Of a stretch of 64,000 bases of DNA, positions 16,509 through 24,960 are shown piece after piece. How positions within the stretch are numbered: position 1 is the stretch's first letter; the number at the start of each line of letters is the position of its first letter. The translations under genes were made by a program, and so were the position numbers. Location of the stretch: NCBI RefSeq assembly GCF_030812475.1, contig NZ_JAUSSR010000011.1, positions 1-64,000 on the forward strand. Direction: 5' to 3'. This DNA comes from Pseudomonas lini (GTDB lineage Bacteria > Pseudomonadota > Gammaproteobacteria > Pseudomonadales > Pseudomonadaceae). Below the pieces are notes generated by a model. It was not told the origin of the DNA, ran no database searches, and worked only from the letters and a program-made list of their open reading frames with translations.

Positions 16509-17366
16509 TCAGAGCAGGCCAAGTTGCTCCGCGGCGGGCTCTCTGTATAGCTCAGGCAGCGGCGGCAGGCCAGGCAAACGCAGCATCAGTTGTGCATGAA
16601 AACGCTGAGCAAGCCTGGCGGCCAGCAGATTGTCGGCGGTGTGCAGGAAAATATAAGGCGTGCGGCCTTCTTCGATCCACAGGGCGATTTTCTCGACCCA
16701 GGGCACCAGGAACGGATCATTGGCTTCCAACTGCGGATGGCCAATGAAGCGCACTTGCGGGCATTGGGTAAATGCCGCTGGACGTGGCGGAACCCGGGGC
16801 TTTTTCGCTTGGGCGTGGAGCACTGAGGGGTCGGTCGAGGTGCAGCTGAACAGCGCGCGCGGATCGAGGCAGATGCGTTCGACGCCGCGATCCAGCAGCA
16901 GGCGATTGAGTCTGCGCTCGGCATCGCCCTTGGCGAAGAATTCGTCATGCCGCACTTCGACTGCCAGGGGGCGGTCCACGGCATGGATAAAACCGGCCAG
17001 TTCCGACAGTCGTTGCGGCGTGAAGCTTTTCGACAATTGCAGCCACAGCGGCGAAACACGCTCACCCAAGGGTCTGAGCAATTGCACGAAGGTTTCGGCT
17101 GCCTTCAGTTGTTCACGCAGGTCGCCGCTGTGACTGATGTCGCCGGGAAACTTGGCGGTGATGCGAAAGTGTTCGGGCATGGTGTCGGCCCAGCGCTGCA
17201 CGGTGGCGGCAGAGGGGCTGGCGTAGAAAGTGGTATTGCCTTCCACGGCGTTGAACACCCGGGCATACAGATTCAGAAATTCGGCGGGCCTGGCGTCTTG
17301 CGGATACAGGTAGTCGCGCCAGGCGTTTTCACTCCAGGACGGGCAACCGAGGTAGTAAGGCAGCAC
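16509..17366 (-). CDS. DUF72 domain protein
   Basis: A TIM-barrel protein of the DUF72 (YecE-like) family, 285 residues from the chosen start. The family signature is YYLGCPSWSENAWRDYLYP at the N-terminus and FNAVEGNTTFYASPS near residue 38; FIHAVDRPLAVEVRHDEFF follows in the middle. Biochemical role unknown. I chose GTG at 17366 because the family begins right before this signature and the upstream gene stops at 17369. An ATG at 17408 would overlap that gene by 40 bases. No clear Shine-Dalgarno is seen, which fits translational coupling. Confidence 0.82.
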   Translation of the reverse strand: MLPYYLGCPSWSENAWRDYLYPQDARPAEFLNLYARVFNAVEGNTTFYASPSAATVQRWADTMPEHFRITAKFPGDISHSGDLREQLKAAETFVQLLRPLGERVSPLWLQLSKSFTPQRLSELAGFIHAVDRPLAVEVRHDEFFAKGDAERRLNRLLLDRGVERICLDPRALFSCTSTDPSVLHAQAKKPRVPPRPAAFTQCPQVRFIGHPQLEANDPFLVPWVEKIALWIEEGRTPYIFLHTADNLLAARLAQRFHAQLMLRLPGLPPLPELYREPAAEQLGLL

Positions 17367-17368
17367 CG

Positions 17369-17674
17369 TCAGATGTACAGGTCGAGACCCAGCACATCCG
17401 CATCCCAATCGACAAATCCGGCGGTGCTCAGGTAGCTGGCCAGGGCCATGGAGACGGTTTTACTCATGGCGCGGTGGTACACCATGTCTTGCTGACGGGC
17501 AGGTAGATTGCTCAGACGCTGCGCTGAGGCTTTGGCGGCGCGAGCGGCCAGTTGCTCTTCGGACGCAAACGCCAGCTCTGCGTCGATGTCGACGGATTCG
17601 TCCTCGATCACGCGGCCTTTACGGGGCTGGCGCTTGATGGGGTAGGACTGGGAGGACAGGCCGTCTATACGCAT
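17369..17674 (-). CDS. Conserved hypothetical protein
   Basis: A 101-residue protein with a basic N-terminal part (PIKRQPRKGR) followed by an Ala/Glu-rich helical stretch (residues 33-60) and an aromatic, acidic C-terminus (GFVDWDADVLGLDLYI). No signal peptide or membrane segment. I know no function. The ATG at 17674 starts the natural N-terminus MRIDGLSSQSYPIK; the frame stays open further upstream. It appears to be the first gene of the four-gene unit with DUF72, PEP-mutase-like and extensin-like proteins. Confidence 0.72.
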   Translation of the reverse strand: MRIDGLSSQSYPIKRQPRKGRVIEDESVDIDAELAFASEEQLAARAAKASAQRLSNLPARQQDMVYHRAMSKTVSMALASYLSTAGFVDWDADVLGLDLYI

Positions 17675-17818
17675 GATTGCGGGGCTCGGTTTCGATGATG
17701 GCAGTTTAGTGGCGCACATCCCACTTCGCAAACGGCCGAGTGATCACTAGAACACAGAAACGACGAAAGGTTTACAACTCGGGTTAAAAACGGACGGTTG
17801 GCGTTGGCTGGTAGGCCA

Positions 17819-17911
17819 CCATCGCGAGCAAGCTCGCTCCCACAGGTTCTGAGGTGTGCTCTGATGTAGTGCTCGACACAGAACCTGTGGGAGCGAGCTT
17901 GCTCGCGATGG
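17819..17911. repeat. REPIN
   Basis: Inverted REP arms CCATCGCGAGCAAGCTCGC and its complement, with an inner palindromic AGGTTCTG/CAGAACCT. It lies downstream of tsaB and upstream of the 17674 operon. Confidence 0.9.
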
Positions 17912-17931
17912 GACCCACTCGGTCCCGGATA

Positions 17932-18606
17932 TTACCGCGCCTTGGGGGTCGCCACTTTATCTCGCAAATAAACCGGCTGCGCCTCATCCGCCACTATCGC
18001 CTCGCCCCGCTCCCAGGCAAATCGCGCAAGCGTCAGCAGGTCTTCAGCATGCGGCAACATGCCCGCATCCTGCCCGGCCAGACTGACCGCAATGCGCTCG
18101 GCATACCCCCAGCCAGTGCCGGCGCCAAACCACTCGCCGCTGGCATCGGCCGGCAATGCTGCCGCTTCCGGCGGCAACACCGCCTCATGACCCACCAGGC
18201 GCATCTCACCTGCCGTTTCCTGGTAGCAGCCCCAATAAACCTCATCCATCCGCGCATCGATGGCGGCTGCCACCTGGCTGACGCCATGCTCGCGATACGC
18301 CCGCTGCGCCAGCACCGCCAGGTTCGACACCGGCAACACTGGACGATCCAGCGCAAACGCCAGGCCCTGCACCACGCCAATGGCGATCCTCACGCCGGTA
18401 AAGGCACCCGGCCCACGGCCGAAGGCGATGGCATCGACCGCCTGCAAAGTAGTCCCCGCCTCTGCCAGCAACCGCTGAATCATCGGCAATAGCTTCTGCG
18501 CATGCAGGCGCGGGATCACCTCGTAATGGCTCGTGACCTTGCCATCATGCAGCAAGGCAACGGAGCAAGCTTCAGTCGCGGTGTCCAGGGCCAGCAAGGT
18601 ACTCAT
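17932..18606 (-). CDS. tsaB: tRNA threonylcarbamoyladenosine biosynthesis protein TsaB
   Basis: Non-catalytic partner of TsaD in the TsaBDE complex that transfers threonylcarbamoyl to A37 of ANN-decoding tRNAs. It has 224 residues, with an ASKHA-fold N-terminus (LLALDTATEACSVALLHDG) and AIAFGRGPGAFTGVRIAIG near residue 62, the family signature. The start at 18606 gives MSTLLALDTA; the frame is open for 20 more codons upstream without conservation. It follows adk by 86 bases on the same strand. Confidence 0.95.
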   Translation of the reverse strand: MSTLLALDTATEACSVALLHDGKVTSHYEVIPRLHAQKLLPMIQRLLAEAGTTLQAVDAIAFGRGPGAFTGVRIAIGVVQGLAFALDRPVLPVSNLAVLAQRAYREHGVSQVAAAIDARMDEVYWGCYQETAGEMRLVGHEAVLPPEAAALPADASGEWFGAGTGWGYAERIAVSLAGQDAGMLPHAEDLLTLARFAWERGEAIVADEAQPVYLRDKVATPKAR

Positions 18607-18692
18607 CGATGTTTCCGTAAGAGAGGTCAGAAAAAGTCCGCCAGTATAAACAACTACGGCCCGCAAGCGGGCCGTAGAAGATCAAGCGGGGT

Positions 18693-19340
18693 TCAGCTCA
18701 GCGCTTCGAGCACCTTGCCGGTGATCGATTCAACCGAACCGACGCCAGCAATGTGACTGTATTTCGGTTTGCCCTGATCAGCGGCCAGATTCTGGTAGAA
18801 GTCTACCAGGGGCTTGGTCTGGGAATGGTAGACCGACAGGCGATGACGAACGGTTTCTTCGGTATCGTCCTTGCGCTGCACCAGTGCTTCACCGGTGACG
18901 TCGTCAACACCTGCGACTTTAGGCGGGTTGTAGACGGTGTGGTACACGCGACCGCTGGCCTCGTGGACGCGACGCCCGGCGATACGCTGCACGATCTCTT
19001 CGTCGTCGACGGCGATTTCGACCACGTGATCCAGCTCGACGCCGGCTTTCACCAGGGCTTCAGCCTGCGGAATGGTGCGCGGGAAACCGTCGAACAGGAA
19101 ACCCTTTGCGCAATCGGCCTGGCTGATGCGTTCCTTGACCAGATTGATGATCAGGTCATCGGAAACCAGACCACCGCTGTCCATGACGCTCTTGGCGATC
19201 AGGCCCAGCTCGGTGCCGGCCTTGACCGCGGCACGCAGCATGTCGCCAGTGGAGATTTGCGGAATGCCGAATTTCTCGGTGATGAACTTAGCCTGAGTAC
19301 CTTTACCGGCACCGGGAGCTCCCAGCAGAATGACGCGCAT
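18693..19340 (-). CDS. adk: Adenylate kinase
   Basis: Interconverts ATP + AMP and 2 ADP in the cytoplasm. It has 215 residues, the long (LID-containing) form. The P-loop GAPGAGKGTQ is at residues 7-16, the AMP-binding STGDMLRAA near residue 30, and FDGFPRTIPQAEAL near residue 84. The LID domain (residues about 122-160) lacks the four zinc cysteines of Gram-positive enzymes, having instead HEASGRVYH, as is usual for Gram-negatives. The ATG at 19340 has GAGGAGCAC just upstream. Confidence 0.97.
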   Translation of the reverse strand: MRVILLGAPGAGKGTQAKFITEKFGIPQISTGDMLRAAVKAGTELGLIAKSVMDSGGLVSDDLIINLVKERISQADCAKGFLFDGFPRTIPQAEALVKAGVELDHVVEIAVDDEEIVQRIAGRRVHEASGRVYHTVYNPPKVAGVDDVTGEALVQRKDDTEETVRHRLSVYHSQTKPLVDFYQNLAADQGKPKYSHIAGVGSVESITGKVLEALS

Positions 19341-19510
19341 CGATGTGCTCCTCAATTTTTTATATATACAGATAACGTCAGATTCGCCTCGTGGGGCCAA
19401 TCTCAAAAAAGGATCGTGACCGCCCAAACGGCCAAAGGCTGATCAAGATACACAGCAGGCCCTGACCACACAAGCCGCCAAAAGTCGGAGAAACCCGCGC
19501 CCGAAGTGAC

Positions 19511-19550
19511 CTTTGCGACGGGGTAGCCCTAGTCGCAACCCCGTCATTAA
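19511..19550 (-). other. Mutually exclusive hairpins in the ppc-adk intergenic region
   Basis: Two overlapping stems can form: TTGCGAC (19513-19519) with GTCGCAA (19532-19538), or GACGGGGT (19517-19524) with ACCCCGTC (19538-19545). They share bases and so exclude each other. They lie in the 292-base gap upstream of adk, which otherwise shows no gene. No T run follows, so it is not a simple terminator; it may be a leader element or an mRNA end. Confidence 0.4.
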
Positions 19551-19632
19551 CTGTCGCCTGGCAGCACTTTTTCATCCTCCGCCAGCAGGCACCCGATGCC
19601 CGCATCGAGTACCTGGACCCTCGGTAAAAACC

Positions 19633-22263
19633 TTAGCCGGTATTTCGCAATCCGGCGGCAATCCCCGCCACAGACACCAGCAGCGCCTGTTCTACCGGGC
19701 TGTCCTGCGCCACTTCCTGTTGCCTGGAGCGCGCCAATAATTCGGCCTGTAATAGATGAAGCGGATCGAGGTAAGTGTTGCGCAAGCGGATGAATTCGAG
19801 GGTGGCTGGGCTATGTGCCAGTAGCTGAGACTGACCGGTCAGCCCCAGTACCACCGAGCAGGCCTGCGACAATAGGTCGCGTAAATGCGCACCCAAAGGC
19901 AGCAGATCCGGTTCGACCAGACGCTCGTCGTAGGACCGGGCGATATCGCTATCGGCCTTGGCCAGGACCATCTCCAGCATATCGATGCGAGTACGGAAGA
20001 ATGGCCACTGTTCGCGCATCTGTCCGAGCAACTCACCTTCGCCGCGTTCCAGCGCCTTGCTCAGGGCAGCTTCCCAACCGAGCCAGGCCGGCAGCATCAG
20101 GCGTGTCTGGGTCCAGCCAAAGATCCACGGGATCGCCCGCAGGCTTTCGATTCCGCCCGCGCGGCGCTTGGCCGGACGACTGCCCAACGGCAAGCGCCCC
20201 AGCTCCTGTTCCGGCGTGGACTGGCGGAAATACTCCACGAACTGTGGATTTTCCCGCACCACGGCGCGGTAGGCGCTGACCCCATCGGCGGCCAAATCGT
20301 CCATCAAGTGCCGCCACTCGGGTGTTGGCGGTGGCGGTGGCAGCAAGGTCGCTTCCAGCACGGCCGCCAGGTACAGGTTGAGGTTCTGTTCGGCGATGTC
20401 CGGCAGGCCAAACTTGAAACGGATCATTTCCCCCTGCTCGGTGGTACGGAAACGCCCCGCCACCGAACCTGGCGGCTGCGACAGGATGGCGGCGTGAGCC
20501 GGACCGCCACCGCGGCCCACGGTGCCGCCGCGACCGTGGAACAACAGCAGTTCCACTTGCTGTTCACGGCAGATGTCGACCAGACGCTCCTGCGCCCGAT
20601 ACTGCGCCCAGGCCGCCGCGGTGGTACCAGCGTCCTTGGCCGAGTCGGAGTAACCGATCATCACTTCCTGCGGACCTTGCAAGCGCGCGCGGTAGCCCGG
20701 CAGCAGCAACAGCTTCTCAATCACCGGGCCGGCGTTGTCGAGGTCGGCCAAGGTTTCGAACAGTGGCACGACCCGCATGGGTCGCAACACGCCGACCTCC
20801 TTGAGCAGCAGTTGCACGGCCAGCACGTCGGACGCGGCACCGGCCATGGAAATCACATAAGAACCCAGTGAAGCCGCCGGCGCCAAGGCGATTTCCCTGC
20901 AGGTCGCCAACACTTCGGCGGTGTCGGCGGACGGTTTGAAGTACGCCGGCAGCAATGGCCGACGGCTGTTCAGTTCGCGCATCAGGAAGGTGATGCGCTC
21001 TTCCTCGTTCCAGTCTTCGTAGCGACCGAGACCGAGGTAATCGGTGATTTCGGTCATCGCCGCCGAATGCCGGGTCGAATCCTGACGCACATCCAGGCGC
21101 ACCAGGAACAGGCCGAAGGTCACGGCCCGGCGCAAGCAATCGAGCAACGGGCCGTCGGCAATCACCCCCATGCCGCACTCGTGCAGCGAGTGGTAGCACA
21201 GCTCCAGAGGATCGAGCAGGTCCCGGTTGTTTTGCAGTACATCGGCCGGAGCCGGCGTAATCGCGGTCAAGGAGGCGTGAGCCCAGTTACGGGTGGCACG
21301 CAGGCGTTCGCGCAGCTGTTTGAGCACCGCGCGATAAGGCTCGGCGCTGTTCCCGGCCTTGGCTCTCAATGCATCGCTGGCTTGCTGCATGGATAGTTCG
21401 GCAGCCAGCTGATCGACATCGCGCACGTACAAATCAGCGGCCATCCAGCGCGCCAGCAGCAGGACTTCACGGGTCACGGCAGCGGTCACGTTAGGGTTGC
21501 CGTCCCGGTCGCCGCCCATCCACGAGGCAAAGCGAATCGGCGCCGCCTCCAGCGGCAGGTGCAGGCCAGTGGCGGTGTACAGGGCCTGGTCCGCCTTGCG
21601 CAGATAATTGGGAATCGCCTGCCACAACGAATGCTCGATCACGGCGAAGCCCCACTTGGCCTCGTCCACGGGCGTCGGCCGGGTGCGGCGGATTTCTTCG
21701 GTGTGCCAGGCTTCGGCAATCAAGCGCTGCAATTTCGCGTGAATCTGCTCGCGCTCGGCACCGGTCAGGTCGCGATGGTCCTGGGCAGCCAATTGCGCGG
21801 CGATGGCGTCATATTTCTGGATCAACGTGCGCCGCGCCACTTCGGTCGGGTGCGCCGTAAGGACCAGTTCGATCTCCAGCCGGCCCAACTGCCGCGCCAG
21901 GGACTCGGCGCCATGACCTTCGGCGCGCAGGCGCGCCAGCAGCTCCGGCAGTACCCGCGCTTCGAACGGTGCGGGCTGCGATTCTTCGCGACGGTGAATC
22001 AGTTGATACTGCTCGGCGATATTGGCCAGGTTCAGAAACTGGTTGAACGCCCGCGCGACCGGCAGCAACTCGTCTTCGCTCAACTGGTTGAGGCTGGCGC
22101 TCAACTCGGCATCCATCGAACCGCGACGGTCGGCCTTGGCACCCTTGCGGATCTGCTCGATCTTGTCGAGAAAGCCGTCCCCGTACTGTTCACGAATGGT
22201 GTTGCCCAACAGTTCACCCAACAGGTGAACGTCCTCGCGCAAGCGTGCATCGATATCGGTCAT
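19633..22263 (-). CDS. ppc: Phosphoenolpyruvate carboxylase
   Basis: Anaplerotic enzyme forming oxaloacetate from PEP and bicarbonate. It has 876 residues, full length. Family hallmarks are visible: catalytic His in LVLTAHPTEVARRT near residue 135, GGDRDGNPNVTA near residue 250, VMIGYSDSAKDAGTTAAAW near residue 540, LFHGRGGTVGRGGGP near residue 575 (the mobile catalytic loop), and the C-terminal RNTG typical of PEPC. The ATG at 22263 gives MTDIDARLREDVHLLG. It is transcribed towards adk; about 200 bases separate it from the divergent gene at 22465. Confidence 0.97.
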   Translation of the reverse strand: MTDIDARLREDVHLLGELLGNTIREQYGDGFLDKIEQIRKGAKADRRGSMDAELSASLNQLSEDELLPVARAFNQFLNLANIAEQYQLIHRREESQPAPFEARVLPELLARLRAEGHGAESLARQLGRLEIELVLTAHPTEVARRTLIQKYDAIAAQLAAQDHRDLTGAEREQIHAKLQRLIAEAWHTEEIRRTRPTPVDEAKWGFAVIEHSLWQAIPNYLRKADQALYTATGLHLPLEAAPIRFASWMGGDRDGNPNVTAAVTREVLLLARWMAADLYVRDVDQLAAELSMQQASDALRAKAGNSAEPYRAVLKQLRERLRATRNWAHASLTAITPAPADVLQNNRDLLDPLELCYHSLHECGMGVIADGPLLDCLRRAVTFGLFLVRLDVRQDSTRHSAAMTEITDYLGLGRYEDWNEEERITFLMRELNSRRPLLPAYFKPSADTAEVLATCREIALAPAASLGSYVISMAGAASDVLAVQLLLKEVGVLRPMRVVPLFETLADLDNAGPVIEKLLLLPGYRARLQGPQEVMIGYSDSAKDAGTTAAAWAQYRAQERLVDICREQQVELLLFHGRGGTVGRGGGPAHAAILSQPPGSVAGRFRTTEQGEMIRFKFGLPDIAEQNLNLYLAAVLEATLLPPPPPTPEWRHLMDDLAADGVSAYRAVVRENPQFVEYFRQSTPEQELGRLPLGSRPAKRRAGGIESLRAIPWIFGWTQTRLMLPAWLGWEAALSKALERGEGELLGQMREQWPFFRTRIDMLEMVLAKADSDIARSYDERLVEPDLLPLGAHLRDLLSQACSVVLGLTGQSQLLAHSPATLEFIRLRNTYLDPLHLLQAELLARSRQQEVAQDSPVEQALLVSVAGIAAGLRNTG

Positions 22264-22464
22264 CAGCAGTTCTCCAGCGAAAAATCCGGGCAGCTCAGAT
22301 CTTTAAGAGTGCCGCTCCAGACAGGTTCTTACAAGCAAGACGACGAAGGGACTTTAAACCTTGGGCGTTATAGCTAATCTGAAGAGTAAGCCGTACAACG
22401 GCTGCCGCTGGCAAAAGCCGGCACTCACCCTGCCTGCCATGAGCAGGCGCGCAATGAGGTCTCT

Positions 22465-22809
22465 ATGAAAATCCGCGAGCTGGCCCAGCATTGGGAAGAA
22501 AACGCCAAGGGTCGCCTGACCGACACCGGCTACAAGATTCACCTGGATGTGGAGGCTGCCGCGCGCCTGGCTGCGATCGTCGAGATGTACCCCAAGCGGC
22601 ACCCTGAAGAACTGCTCGGCGAGCTGATCGGCGCGGCCCTGGAAGAACTTGAGAAAAGCTTTCCCTACGTGAAGGGCTCGACTGTCGTGGCCACTGATGA
22701 AGAAGGTGATCCGCTGTACGAAGATGTAGGGCCTACGCCGCGTTTTCTCGCGTTGTCCCGTCGGCATTTGCAAGACTTGTCGAGCGGTAAAGACGAACCA
22801 AAACACTGA
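22465..22809 (+). CDS. Conserved hypothetical protein (helical, 114 aa)
   Basis: A 114-residue soluble protein beginning MKIRELAQHWEENAKGRLT. The middle (YKIHLDVEAAARLAAIVEMY, then PEELLGELIGAALEELE) resembles a ribbon-helix-helix-like or chaperone-like helical domain. I recall it being called a pilin assembly protein in some annotations, but nothing in the sequence or neighbourhood supports a pilus role. It is divergent from ppc and followed by a hexamer repeat and REP element. Confidence 0.8.
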   Translation: MKIRELAQHWEENAKGRLTDTGYKIHLDVEAAARLAAIVEMYPKRHPEELLGELIGAALEELEKSFPYVKGSTVVATDEEGDPLYEDVGPTPRFLALSRRHLQDLSSGKDEPKH

Positions 22810-22823
22810 TCAGCACCTTATCC

Positions 22824-22853
22824 CTGTACCTGTACCTGTACCTGTACCTGTAG
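22824..22853. repeat. Five tandem CCTGTA hexamers merging into a REP
   Basis: CCTGTA is repeated exactly five times. The last copy is itself the first six bases of the REP arm CCTGTAGGAGCAAGC, which suggests slippage expansion of the REP end. Confidence 0.95.
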
Positions 22854-22963
22854 GAGCAAGCTTGCTCGCGATTGTATTGAAGGCGACGCGTGCATTCAGA
22901 ATAAACGCGTCATCGTTAACGTCCACCGTCGGAACGCCGCCCGGAGCAAGCTCGCTCCTACAA
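22848..22963. repeat. Divergent REPIN
   Basis: The left arm CCTGTAGGAGCAAGCTTGCTCGC and the right arm GGAGCAAGCTCGCTCCTAC enclose a linker with AACGCGTCATCGTTAACG, related to the linker of the elements at 7900 and 58043. The right arm lacks the usual CGCGA before GCAAGC. Confidence 0.75.
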
Positions 22964-23055
22964 ATGTGTGCGAATACCGCCCCGGATCGCAGGTTCCCGC
23001 TCCAGAGCCTTGTCCACCCGGTCAATATTTTTTCGGGCGATAGGCCATCTTCTCT

Positions 23056-23083
23056 GAACTTTTGAAAAACGCCTCGGGTCACA
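23056..23083 (+). promoter_or_regulatory. AlgU (sigma-22)-type promoter for the lptF operon
   Basis: GAACTT at 23056-23061 is a perfect -35 match for the AlgU/RpoE-type consensus. After a 17-base spacer comes TCACA at 23079-23083, close to the TCTGA -10. It lies 104 bases before the first lipoprotein gene. In P. aeruginosa lptF is known to be AlgU-dependent, which supports the call. Confidence 0.65.
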
Positions 23084-23186
23084 CCCAGTAACCACGCCTG
23101 GGACGGCCGTGTCAGAACACCCCGGATATTGACGGTTGCGGCTCCTTGCCCAGGATGGATTTTTACGTTTTTCAGGAGTTATTCCA

Positions 23187-23600
23187 ATGGAGTTGAAGAC
23201 CATGAAGACCCGAACTGCCCAATCCCCGTCTACCCCCCTGCGCAGCCTGAAACTGGCCGCACTGGCGATCGGCAGCAGCCTGGTCCTGGCCGGTTGCGCC
23301 GGTAACCCGCCGACCGAACAATTCGCCGTGACCCAATCCGCGGTGAACGGTGCAGTCAGCGCCGGCGGTACCGAATTCGCCGCCGTGGAAATGAAGTCCG
23401 CCCAGGACAAGCTCAAGCAAGCCGAAATCGCCATGCACGACAAAAAGTATGACGAGGCCAAGATCCTGGCCGAACAGGCCGAGTGGGACGCTCGCGTAGC
23501 AGAGCGCAAAGCCCAGGCGATGAAAGCCGATCAGGCTGTGAAGGACTCTCAGAAAGGGGTTCAGGAAATGCGTCAGGAAAGCCAGCGCACCGTGCAATAA
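23187..23600 (+). CDS. DUF4398 lipoprotein
   Basis: A 137-residue lipoprotein. The signal sequence (residues about 20-35) ends in the lipobox VLAGC. The mature part is a DUF4398 domain: an all-helical, Ala/Lys/Gln-rich segment (AAVEMKSAQDKLKQAEIAMH, DEAKILAEQAEWDARVAERK) likely to form a coiled coil at the outer membrane. The ATG at 23187 has CAGGAG nine bases upstream; a second ATG at 23202 is possible. It precedes lptF by 49 bases and shares the same type of helical domain, so the two probably work together in the envelope. Confidence 0.85.
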   Translation: MELKTMKTRTAQSPSTPLRSLKLAALAIGSSLVLAGCAGNPPTEQFAVTQSAVNGAVSAGGTEFAAVEMKSAQDKLKQAEIAMHDKKYDEAKILAEQAEWDARVAERKAQAMKADQAVKDSQKGVQEMRQESQRTVQ

Positions 23601-23649
23601 GCGGCGCGGCACGACGTACTTCTTACTCGACTAAAAGGACGAAACCATT

Positions 23650-24438
23650 ATGCGTAAACAATTGATGATCCCTGCCCTGCTGGCTGCAAGTGTTGCACTG
23701 GCTGCCTGCTCTACGCCGCCCAACGCTAACCTGGAACAGGCCCGCACCAACTACAGCGGCCTGCAAGCCGACCCGCAAGCGAGCAAAGTGGCGGCACTGG
23801 AAACCAAAGACGCCAGCGAGTACCTGGACAAGGCCGACAAGGCCTACATGGACAAGGAAGACCAGGCCAAGGTCGACCAGCTTGCCTATTTGACCAACCA
23901 GCGTGTCGAAGTGGCGAAGCAGACCATCGCCCTGCGCACCGCCGAAGCCAACCTGAAGAACGCTTCGGCGCAACGTGCCCAGGCCCGCCTGGATGCCCGT
24001 GACCAGCAGATCAAACAGCTGCAGGACAGCCTGAACGCCAAGCAGACCGATCGCGGCACCCTGGTGACCTTCGGTGATGTGCTGTTCGCCACCGACCGCG
24101 CTGACCTGAAATCCAGCGGCCTGGTCAATATCAACAAACTGGCGCAATTCCTTCAGGAAAACCCGGACCGCAAGGTGATTGTCGAAGGTTACACCGACAG
24201 CACCGGTACGGCTTCGCATAACCAGTCGTTGTCCGAACGCCGCGCCGGTTCCGTGCGCATGGCCTTGGTGAAAATGGGCGTTGATCCAGCGCGCATCGTT
24301 GCCCAGGGCTATGGCAAGGAATACCCGGTTGCTGAAAACGGCAGCGTTTCGGGTCGTGCAATGAATCGTCGGGTGGAAGTGACCATTTCCAACGACAACC
24401 AGCCGGTGATCCCGCGTTCGGCGGTCAGCTCGAACTGA
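23650..24438 (+). CDS. lptF: OmpA-family lipoprotein LptF-like
   Basis: A 262-residue outer-membrane lipoprotein. Signal peptide and lipobox ALAAC (Cys20), a DUF4398-like helical region (residues 25-130), then an OmpA C-terminal peptidoglycan-binding domain (residues about 140-250) with FGDVLFATDRADLKSSG, VEGYTDSTGTASHNQSLSERRA and MNRRVEVTI. The Asp and Arg used to bind diaminopimelate in peptidoglycan are present in these motifs. It matches P. aeruginosa LptF (PA3692) in size and layout. AAGGAC precedes the start, and a strong terminator follows. Confidence 0.88.
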   Translation: MRKQLMIPALLAASVALAACSTPPNANLEQARTNYSGLQADPQASKVAALETKDASEYLDKADKAYMDKEDQAKVDQLAYLTNQRVEVAKQTIALRTAEANLKNASAQRAQARLDARDQQIKQLQDSLNAKQTDRGTLVTFGDVLFATDRADLKSSGLVNINKLAQFLQENPDRKVIVEGYTDSTGTASHNQSLSERRAGSVRMALVKMGVDPARIVAQGYGKEYPVAENGSVSGRAMNRRVEVTISNDNQPVIPRSAVSSN

Positions 24439-24460
24439 GTTGAACCTGCTGTAACGTAAA

Positions 24461-24495
24461 AGCCCCGCCTGGTCTGATCAGGCGGGGCTTTTTTT
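24461..24495 (+). terminator. Rho-independent terminator of lptF
   Basis: AGCCCCGCCTG pairs perfectly with CAGGCGGGGCT across a seven-base loop, followed by seven T. It lies 23 bases after the lptF stop. Confidence 0.93.
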
Positions 24496-24510
24496 GGGCT
24501 AACACTCAAC

Positions 24511-24603
24511 CCTGTGGGAGCGGGCTTGCTCGCGAAGGCGGCTTGACATTCAACATCGCAGTCGTCTGACACATCGCCTTCGCGAGCAAGCCCGCTCCCA
24601 CAG
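24511..24603. repeat. REPIN
   Basis: CCTGTGGGAGCGGGCTTGCTCGCG on the left and its complement on the right, between the lptF terminator and the convergent small membrane protein gene. Confidence 0.9.
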
Positions 24604-24630
24604 TGGATCTTTGGTAAACACGGAACTGAA

Positions 24631-24960
24631 TTATGGCTCCAGCTTCTGCGGGGTTTCCTGCCCGATGCAGCGCACGGCCTTTTTCTTGTTGTTGACCAGC
24701 ACACCGCTCAGGCCTTTCTGTTCGGTGTCGAACATCACCAGCACGCCATCGATGCATTGAGCGACTTGCGCGGCCGGCTCCAGGGAGATTTTGTAGTCTT
24801 CGCCAGGCACGGTCTTGAGCAGAGTGAAGTCGCTGAGCAGCAGCGCATCTTCCGGTTTGGCAAAGTGCAGGTAGCCATACCACCACAGGGCGCCGACGGT
24901 GCCGAGGATGCTGCAGATACCGGTGATGATCAGCGGGATGGCGTTACGTTCTTCACTCAT
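24631..24960 (-). CDS. Small membrane-anchored hypothetical protein
   Basis: A 109-residue protein with one N-terminal transmembrane helix (IPLIITGICSILGTVGALWW, residues 8-27) and a roughly 80-residue soluble part with two cysteines (QCIDGV and RCIGQE) that could pair in the periplasm. No family known to me. Its start codon overlaps the stop of the upstream hydrolase gene by four bases (ATGA), so the two are translationally coupled. Confidence 0.75.
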   Translation of the reverse strand: MSEERNAIPLIITGICSILGTVGALWWYGYLHFAKPEDALLLSDFTLLKTVPGEDYKISLEPAAQVAQCIDGVLVMFDTEQKGLSGVLVNNKKKAVRCIGQETPQKLEP

